Assembly (NCBI GenBank): GCA_905234205.1 | Contig: CAJOGG010000027.1 | Location: 1-11,528, forward strand | DNA from: an uncultured Synergistales bacterium | Lineage (GTDB): Bacteria; Synergistota; Synergistia; Synergistales; Aminobacteriaceae | Length of the DNA stretch: 11,528 nucleotides | Direction of reading: 5' to 3' | Shown here: piece after piece, positions 7,170-11,528 of the stretch | How positions within the stretch are numbered: position 1 is the stretch's first letter | Layout: each line of letters starts with the position of its first letter | Position numbers and translations under genes: made by a program | Notes under the pieces: model-generated | Databases searched by the model: none | Seen by the model: only the letters and a program-made list of their open reading frames with translations | What the model was told of the DNA's origin: nothing

Positions 7170-7197
7170 CAGAGACCAAAGGGAGGAGGTGTAGAGA

Positions 7198-7476
7198 GTG
7201 CGAAAATACGAAATGCTAGTAATCCTTGATGCCGGGACAGAGAATCAGACAGAGGAGACAACAAAAATTGAAGATCTCCTTAAGAATCTCGGTGGCACAG
7301 TTTCAAAGACTGATGTATGGGGAAAACGTACTTTAGCTTATCCAATTAACAAAAAGACAGAAGGCTATTATGTGTTGTTTACGTTTGAACTCGAGCCCGC
7401 ACAAACTTTTGAGCTTCGACGTATATTAGGCTTGCGTCAAAATGTTTATCGTCAACTTGTAATAGCTCTCGACTAA
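7198..7476 (+). CDS. rpsF: 30S ribosomal protein S6
   Basis: S6 is a small-subunit platform protein that binds 16S rRNA as a dimer with S18. The 92 residues cover the whole family: MRKYEMLVILDA at the first strand, the central VWGKRTLAYPINKKTEGYYVL with the conserved GKR-LAYPI-K—GYY pattern, and RQLVIALD at the end. It starts with GTG, preceded by AGGAGGTG at good spacing. It has no long acidic C-terminal tail. It is the first gene of the operon, 17 bases ahead of ssb, and S18 lies two genes downstream, so both partners are made from one message. Confidence 0.97.
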   Translation: MRKYEMLVILDAGTENQTEETTKIEDLLKNLGGTVSKTDVWGKRTLAYPINKKTEGYYVLFTFELEPAQTFELRRILGLRQNVYRQLVIALD

Positions 7477-7493
7477 GAGAGGAGTTTTTTGCG

Positions 7494-8024
7494 GTGAGAG
7501 GGTTTAATCGCGTCATCATTGCCGGAAATTTAGCACGAGATCCTGACGTTAGATACACTGTGAACAAAAAAGCCTATGTAAGACTTTCTGTAGCTGTAAA
7601 TTCTCGTCGTAAAGACCCTAGCGGCGAGTATAAAGACTCGGTAGATTTTATTCCTGCTGTCGCTTGGGGACAAACTGCGGAAAATTGTGGCAAGTTTCTT
7701 AAAAAAGGCAGCGGTGTTCTTCTCGAAGGACGACTCGCTACGAGTAGCTATGAGGCTAAAGACGGTTCCGGCAAAAAATTTAGTACTGAAGTGTGGATTG
7801 ATAACCTGCAGTTCATTGGAGGTTCCGGCCAGTCAAACAATAGTGGCGGCAATAGTAATTCAAGACCACAACCCAGCATCAGTGGTTTTATGCCAGATGA
7901 AGACGATTTTGGCAAGCCTATTGGTGAAAGCGGTTTTGATGGAGGAGCTTTTCCAAGCAATTTTGGTAATGCAACAGAGAATAATATTCCTGATGGAGGT
8001 TCCGAGTCGGATATTCCATTCTAG
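7494..8024 (+). CDS. ssb: Single-stranded DNA-binding protein SSB
   Basis: Coats single-stranded DNA in replication, recombination and repair and recruits partner proteins. Of 176 residues, about 1-108 form the OB fold: FNRVIIAGNLARDPDVRYT, VDFIPAVAWGQTAENC, then GSGVLLEGRLATSSYE and WIDNLQFI. Residues 109-165 are a Gly/Ser/Asn-rich linker. The acidic tip ESDIPF closes the protein and is the docking peptide for SSB partners. The GTG start has AGAGGAG upstream and opens directly on the usual N-terminus. It lies between rpsF and rpsR, as in Firmicutes and several other phyla. Confidence 0.97.
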   Translation: MRGFNRVIIAGNLARDPDVRYTVNKKAYVRLSVAVNSRRKDPSGEYKDSVDFIPAVAWGQTAENCGKFLKKGSGVLLEGRLATSSYEAKDGSGKKFSTEVWIDNLQFIGGSGQSNNSGGNSNSRPQPSISGFMPDEDDFGKPIGESGFDGGAFPSNFGNATENNIPDGGSESDIPF

Positions 8025-8072
8025 GGTGTGGGAGCATCAACAAATTTTGGAAGAAGGAGGAAATTTAGCAGC

Positions 8073-8372
8073 ATGAATGAACGTGAAAACGCTGGCCGTG
8101 AGAGTAAAAACGGATCGGCTATGAGAAATGGCAACGGTGGAGGAGTGCGCAGAGGCTCTTCAAGAAGAAGACCAAAGTTTTGTTATTACTGCGTAGAGAA
8201 GACGGAGCATGTTGATTACAAAGACGTCGAGAAACTCCGCAAATATATCAGCGAACGAGGTAAGATTATTCCTAGACGTGTAACGGGGAATTGTGCCAAG
8301 CATCAGAGATTATTGACTGAAGCTATTAAGCGCGCAAGATACATGGCCTTGTTACCTTACTCGTTAGATTAA
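8073..8372 (+). CDS. rpsR: 30S ribosomal protein S18
   Basis: S18 pairs with S6 on the platform of the small subunit. The core is unmistakable: [19 protein letters not shown], then [17 protein letters not shown] and [23 protein letters not shown]. The CxxC and the CAKH motif form the zinc-site version of S18. I place the start at ATG 8073 (99 residues), because AAGGAGG lies at 8054-8060. An in-frame GTG at 8028 would add 15 residues translated straight through that ribosome binding site. The first 37 residues are a Gly/Asn/Arg/Ser-rich extension, longer than in the usual 75-80-residue proteins. The stop is seven bases before the next gene. Confidence 0.96.
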   Translation: MNERENAGRESKNGSAMRNGNGGGVRRGSSRRRPKFCYYCVEKTEHVDYKDVEKLRKYISERGKIIPRRVTGNCAKHQRLLTEAIKRARYMALLPYSLD

Positions 8373-8379
8373 TGAAAAG

Positions 8380-9309
8380 ATGAAAAGAATATTGCCCTGC
8401 GTAGTTATAACTTTGTTGCTTATACTCGCGGGGTTTTTTGTACCTGGAATAGGCTTTGTAGGGTTGATGCTTTGTCCGTTGCCTTTGGCTGTGCTTGGCT
8501 GTCTCGAGGATCCCCGAAAAATGAGCTTGGCCGAGTTAAGCATAGAGGCTACGTTGTTCATAGCTGTATCTCCTACGATGGCCGTATATTTCTTGATTGG
8601 CTGTGCTCCCATTGCTGGCGTGATATTTTTGTTGTCGCGTCACGAGTTTAAGGAGGTCAAAAAATTTTCCGGGCCTGAAAGTTTGCTGGTGTGTGTAGCG
8701 GCTGCCATAGGCTTCAAGCTTTTGTTAGTGGTTGTGTATTGGCTATTCACACAGAAAAATATTATGTTCCCGAACGTTGAGCAGTTAGCCGTATCGTTAT
8801 ACGATCTCTATGATAATCAACCCGAATTGCAGGACACTATCAAGCAAATTTTAGCGATATACCCGTATTTGTTGCCGACGATGCTGGTGACGTATGGAAT
8901 AATTGAAGGCTTTCTGAATTACAAATTTTGCGGTGCGGTCCTTAAAAAATATTTCCCGACCTCAAAGAATTTTCCGCCGGCTCTTCCGGAGTTCAAGCTG
9001 TGGAGATTTCCGTTGTCGCTTTTATACGCGTCATTGTTCGCATTAATAACGAGCTTCTTTGTCAATATAGATAACTGGTTTTGGGGCTCAATATTTCTCG
9101 TGAATTTGCAGATCGTTGTAAGTTTGTTGATGTTCATTCAGGGCTTGTCATTAGCATTTTGGATCATGGACGGTTTCAAATTACGACGTGGCGCAAAAAT
9201 TGTTGTCTGCATAGTATTAACTTTCCCGTTCTTCTGGCCGTGGTTAATCGTTATCGGAATGAGCGAATTAGCCCTAAATTTACGTGAGCGAATCAAATTT
9301 AAGTCGTAG
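8380..9309 (+). CDS. YybS/DUF2232-family integral membrane protein
   Basis: A polytopic membrane protein of 309 residues with about seven or eight hydrophobic segments, roughly at 3-23, 25-42, 58-85, 103-123, 155-175, 212-230, 233-257 and 277-297. The cytoplasm-facing stretch LPPALPEFKLWRFP-like (around 199-213, here FPPALPEFKLWRFP) matches the proline-rich LPxF-WRxP element of DUF2232/YybS proteins. Their function is unknown, though they resemble membrane components of small-molecule transporters. In Bacillus yybS lies beside the yybT(gdpP)-rplI genes, so its place after rpsR is conserved context. The ATG at 8380 has only a weak ribosome binding site, but a start seven bases after rpsR suggests translational coupling. 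The end overlaps the opposing glycosyltransferase gene by 30 bases, so rplI does not follow here. Confidence 0.8.
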   Translation: MKRILPCVVITLLLILAGFFVPGIGFVGLMLCPLPLAVLGCLEDPRKMSLAELSIEATLFIAVSPTMAVYFLIGCAPIAGVIFLLSRHEFKEVKKFSGPESLLVCVAAAIGFKLLLVVVYWLFTQKNIMFPNVEQLAVSLYDLYDNQPELQDTIKQILAIYPYLLPTMLVTYGIIEGFLNYKFCGAVLKKYFPTSKNFPPALPEFKLWRFPLSLLYASLFALITSFFVNIDNWFWGSIFLVNLQIVVSLLMFIQGLSLAFWIMDGFKLRRGAKIVVCIVLTFPFFWPWLIVIGMSELALNLRERIKFKS

Positions 9310-10146
9310 CTTCTGAATTACTTCCTCGCTAAAATCTTCATCGTTATCAAGTTCAATCTCGAAATCACTGCCGAATCTTTCTTGCATTTGTCCCGGGAAA
9401 AATATTGCGCTCATGTTGCCTAAATATCTCGCCCAGTTTGAGAACGTTGACCCACTCGCAAGTAATACCGGTGCCGTAGCTATCGTCAATATATCGTTCA
9501 AAGCATTTCCGCAAAAAACTCTCTCGCAGTTATCAAGCTTCAATAGCAGCGCTAATTCCTCATCGGTACCATCAGAAAACACGCAAGCCTTAATATTTCT
9601 GCCTAGCGCAGAGCGAATCTTCGTCAAAGTTTTTGCGTACCAGTAAACAGGCGTTGAAGAGTTTTCAGCTTTATTCTTGAGTGTAGCTTCATCAACTCTG
9701 AAGAAGTCCCCAAGCCTAACATGTATAGCTATCGTGTCATGTATATCGCGAATATATTCAGGGTGTGCATTGTGTTTCATAAGGTGATTACGAATCACAG
9801 TGGCCTTTTCACGTCCCAACAAGCCAGCGTCGCCCATTGAGCCATAATATCTATCAAACATGATTACATTCTTTCTTGAGAACAACAGCAGCCAAAATTT
9901 TTTTAGCCCCGTAATCTCGTCGCCATTGCTCTTGAATAAATCCCCGTAGAATCTTTTGTCCTTTTCGCGTCTAATATATGGACCAAGTTTCAGTGAAGGC
10001 CAAGTTGGGTGAATTAATTTCGCGTTATTCTCGTGAGCATAGATTATCGCTTGAGCATAGAACATCAACAAATTTCCAAGCCCAGGGCCGCCGAGTCTCA
10101 CAAAGCCTAAATCATAGCCGGGTTCAAATTTTGGGTATACGTACAC
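9280..10146 (-). CDS. Fucosyltransferase-like (GT11-type) glycosyltransferase
   Basis: Probable sugar-nucleotide-dependent transferase of the alpha-1,2-fucosyltransferase superfamily. Of 288 residues, about 14-31 read GFVRLGGPGLGNLLMFYA, like the donor-site opening GGLGNQMFQYA of GT11 enzymes. Residues 139-148 (IAIHVRLGDF) match the HxRRGD motif, with the second Arg replaced by Leu. Residues 189-192 (VFSD) match the FSDD motif, and 218-239 (DILTIATAPV to SGSTFSNWA) match the D-LMS…SSFSWW motif. Overall similarity is distant, so donor (GDP-fucose) and acceptor are unsure. No signal peptide is seen; it is probably cytoplasmic. It starts with GTG, with AAGGAGG 11 bases upstream inside the preceding short frame. 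It is the last gene of the leftward mtaB operon and overlaps the DUF2232 gene tail to tail. Confidence 0.75.
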   Translation of the reverse strand: MYVYPKFEPGYDLGFVRLGGPGLGNLLMFYAQAIIYAHENNAKLIHPTWPSLKLGPYIRREKDKRFYGDLFKSNGDEITGLKKFWLLLFSRKNVIMFDRYYGSMGDAGLLGREKATVIRNHLMKHNAHPEYIRDIHDTIAIHVRLGDFFRVDEATLKNKAENSSTPVYWYAKTLTKIRSALGRNIKACVFSDGTDEELALLLKLDNCERVFCGNALNDILTIATAPVLLASGSTFSNWARYLGNMSAIFFPGQMQERFGSDFEIELDNDEDFSEEVIQKLRLKFDSLT

Positions 10147-10152
10147 GATAAA

Positions 10153-10233
10153 TTATGCCTCCTTGATTTCGCGTATAAGATTCTCCATGAGGGATATTAT
10201 TTTGGGATCGTTAATTCCTTCTGCTTGTTTCAT
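10153..10233 (-). other. 26-codon open frame, likely displaced C-terminus of the Hsp70-like gene or a small separate ORF
   Basis: An ATG one base after the Hsp70-like stop opens a frame reading MKQAEGINDPKIISLMENL and ending in TAA six bases before the glycosyltransferase GTG. The same frame stays open upstream to 10266, inside the Hsp70-like gene, and there reads RENRKTGLVDR. A one-base change near the AAAA run at about 10256-10263 would join it to ELEELL and give a longer helical, charged C-terminus. A stand-alone peptide is possible, but the ribosome binding site before its ATG is poor. Confidence 0.4.
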
Positions 10234-10234
10234 C

Positions 10235-11113
10235 CTATCTACAAGCCCTGTCTTTCTGTTTTCGCGTCAATAATTCCTCAAGCTCCAATAAATTTCCTCG
10301 AAGCTCACGAATTTTTGCGGCCGTATCGAATCTTTCGCTAGCCTTGTCTCCTGCTGTGAGTGAAAGGGCTTTGATCGAAGCTCCGTTGGCTATTAAGCTC
10401 TCGTTAATCTCGATATTGTCCTTAACAACTTGAGTGAAAATTTTGCGCACTAAAGGAATTCTTGAACAACCGCCCGTAAGAATAAAGCTTTCAGGGTTAT
10501 AAACTCGCATTAATCTTTTAGCGACGTGTGCGGCACGTTTTACAGTGAAGTGAATCAATCGCTCTAAATCATCACGAGTAATATTAACGTCGCGCCAAGT
10601 TACGTAATCGTTTTCGGAGAGGAAAATTTTTATCTCACGGGCCTTTTCCAGCAACACTTTCTTGTCAATCAAGTTCAGTGTAAATCGTTCGCTCAACCAT
10701 TCTGAAAAAGCTCGATCAAATTCATTTCCGCATACGTCATTGATAATTACGTTTTCCAAAATTTCGTTATCGCCAAAAACTGTAAGCTCACTTCTTGACG
10801 CCCCGAAATCATACACAAGCGCGCGTTCGTAATTCAAAGCTAGATTTATGGCCTCGTGTGCAGTGATTATATTAACGTTCTTAAAACCGGATTTCTTGGC
10901 AGAGAATATAACGTCGTCCCGTTGTCGGCGCGAATAGCTATCAGGCAAAGCTACAACGCATGAGAAAACAGGCTCATCAAAATATATTTCGCTCTCTTCA
11001 CGCAATTTAAGTAAGTCAAAGTTTTTGAGCTCCGCAATTAATTTGGAATCGTAAGCTAGTTTTGAAGTGTTGGACCCTGCGTCAATTCCCACGCATACAT
11101 TCAAGTTTGCCAT
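10235..11113 (-). CDS. Short, degenerate Hsp70/actin-fold ATPase-like protein
   Basis: Of 292 residues, most align with the nucleotide-binding domain of DnaK. GIDAGSNTS (9-17) stands for the phosphate-1 loop GIDLGTTNS; VVALPDSYSRRQRDDV (53-68) for VITVPAYFNDAQRQ; VYDFGASRSEL (100-110) for VYDLGGGTFDI; CGNEFDRAF (128-136) for GGEDFD; EKAREIKIFLS (156-166) and FILTGGCSRIP (210-220) for the adenosine motif. The usual GGGT is lost: DnaK Thr199 corresponds to Arg107. Only about 35 residues lie between the first two motifs, against about 125 in DnaK, so subdomain IB with catalytic Lys70 is absent. Subdomain IIB is trimmed, and there is no substrate-binding domain. The last 25 residues look helical, and the stop may come from a frame change. 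The ATG lies 32 bases inside the mtaB end. Nucleotide binding is plausible; hydrolysis and chaperone activity are doubtful. Confidence 0.72.
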   Translation of the reverse strand: MANLNVCVGIDAGSNTSKLAYDSKLIAELKNFDLLKLREESEIYFDEPVFSCVVALPDSYSRRQRDDVIFSAKKSGFKNVNIITAHEAINLALNYERALVYDFGASRSELTVFGDNEILENVIINDVCGNEFDRAFSEWLSERFTLNLIDKKVLLEKAREIKIFLSENDYVTWRDVNITRDDLERLIHFTVKRAAHVAKRLMRVYNPESFILTGGCSRIPLVRKIFTQVVKDNIEINESLIANGASIKALSLTAGDKASERFDTAAKIRELRGNLLELEELLTRKQKDRACR

Positions 11114-11528
11114 TGATATAACCTTGTGCCTTAAGCTTTATGATCTCGTTTGGCTGACCTTCGCAGAGAGCGTCTATGTAGTGCCTAGTGTGACCCGTGT
11201 TATTCTGCTCGATCAATACTTCAACGTCTTGGCCCACGAAATTTTTTGCGTAATCGTTGTAAAGTTCGCGACCAAGTTCTATAGCTCGTGAGGTGCGTAA
11301 AATTTTTGTCTCGTGTGAAACTTTATCGGGCATTTGTGACGCTACAGTGCCTTGACGCTCTGAATATGGGAACACGTGAACCCGGCCAAGCCCTGAATCT
11401 CTCATTACGTTAAGGGTATTCGTAAAAGCTTCGTCGCTCTCGCCAGGAAAGCCCACTAAAATATCGCTGGAAATGTGTAAATCGTCGCCAAGTTTTTTTC
11501 GCGCATTGTAGCACACTTTCACAAACTC
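11082..11528 (-). CDS. mtaB: Threonylcarbamoyladenosine tRNA methylthiotransferase MtaB, C-terminal part (5' end cut by window edge)
   Basis: Radical-SAM enzyme that converts t6A37 to ms2t6A in tRNAs reading ANN codons; cytoplasmic. The frame is open to the right edge, so the visible 148 residues are the C-terminal part and no true start is seen; a GTG at 11522 is internal. SDILVGFPGESDEAF is the late radical-SAM strand and loop. The phrase GRVHVFPYSERQGTVA is the MtaB version of this region; MiaB and RimO usually have F-YS-R-GT without HVFPYS. The helix MPDKVSHETKILRTSRAIEL follows. The final ~55 residues (GQDVEVLIEQ onward) form the TRAM RNA-binding domain. The stop lies inside the Hsp70-like gene (32-base overlap), pointing to translational coupling and a shared transcript. 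Confidence 0.88.
   Translation of the reverse strand, partial: EFVKVCYNARKKLGDDLHISSDILVGFPGESDEAFTNTLNVMRDSGLGRVHVFPYSERQGTVASQMPDKVSHETKILRTSRAIELGRELYNDYAKNFVGQDVEVLIEQNNTGHTRHYIDALCEGQPNEIIKLKAQGYINGKLECMRGN

Noticed and set aside
8028..8072. GTG at 8028 as the rpsR start
   Set aside because: It would make the strong AAGGAGG at 8054-8060 coding and add 15 residues not typical of S18.
7687..8076. Plus-strand open frame of 129 codons inside ssb and the start of rpsR
   Set aside because: It is a shifted frame of ssb, whose own frame has the full OB fold and DIPF tail; the shifted product shows no family pattern.
1..11528. CRISPR arrays, insertion sequences, phage genes or long repeats
   Set aside because: Reading both strands I found no regularly spaced repeats, transposase motifs, terminal inverted repeats or phage protein signatures.

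Overview
The window reads as a piece of a chromosome from a diderm (outer-membrane) bacterium that is not a proteobacterium. The export genes (YjbH barrel, SLBB/Wza-type exporter) require an outer membrane. The housekeeping genes look Firmicutes-like: a 431-residue Bacillus-type PurB, and an rpsF-ssb-rpsR block followed by a YybS/DUF2232 membrane protein. Together with the AT-leaning composition and the GTG/TTG starts, this combination fits Synergistota or a relative best. That placement is inference, not proof. I see no insertion sequence, phage gene, CRISPR array or plasmid function.

Left part, minus strand (1-2190): the N-terminal part of a MiaB-type tRNA methylthiotransferase runs off the left edge. 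A 337-base stretch without a confident gene follows, holding short open frames, one with a zinc-knuckle-like CxxC, that may be decayed coding sequence. Then comes purB (adenylosuccinate lyase), with a good sigma-70 promoter at 2235-2263 firing leftwards.

Middle, plus strand (2283-6916): a compact three-gene envelope operon diverges from purB. It encodes a YjbH-family outer-membrane protein, a polysaccharide export protein with about five SLBB domains, and a small secreted DUF4177 protein. All three have signal peptides and are separated by only 14 and 21 bases. No polymerase, flippase or tyrosine kinase is present in the window.

A tRNA-Pro(GGG) gene with its own promoter and terminator separates this operon from the ribosomal cluster rpsF-ssb-rpsR-DUF2232 (7198-9309). 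That cluster is preceded by an extended -10 promoter and a hairpin leader that could be the S6:S18 autoregulatory element.

Right part, minus strand (9280-11528): an operon enters from the right edge with the C-terminal part of MtaB (the ms2t6A methylthiotransferase). It continues with an overlapping gene for a shortened, degenerate Hsp70/actin-fold ATPase, a short open frame that looks like the displaced C-terminus of that ATPase, and a fucosyltransferase-like (GT11-type) glycosyltransferase. The last gene overlaps the end of the DUF2232 gene tail to tail. The least ordinary material is this Hsp70-like protein with its apparent frame change, and the minimal YjbH-SLBB-DUF4177 export set.
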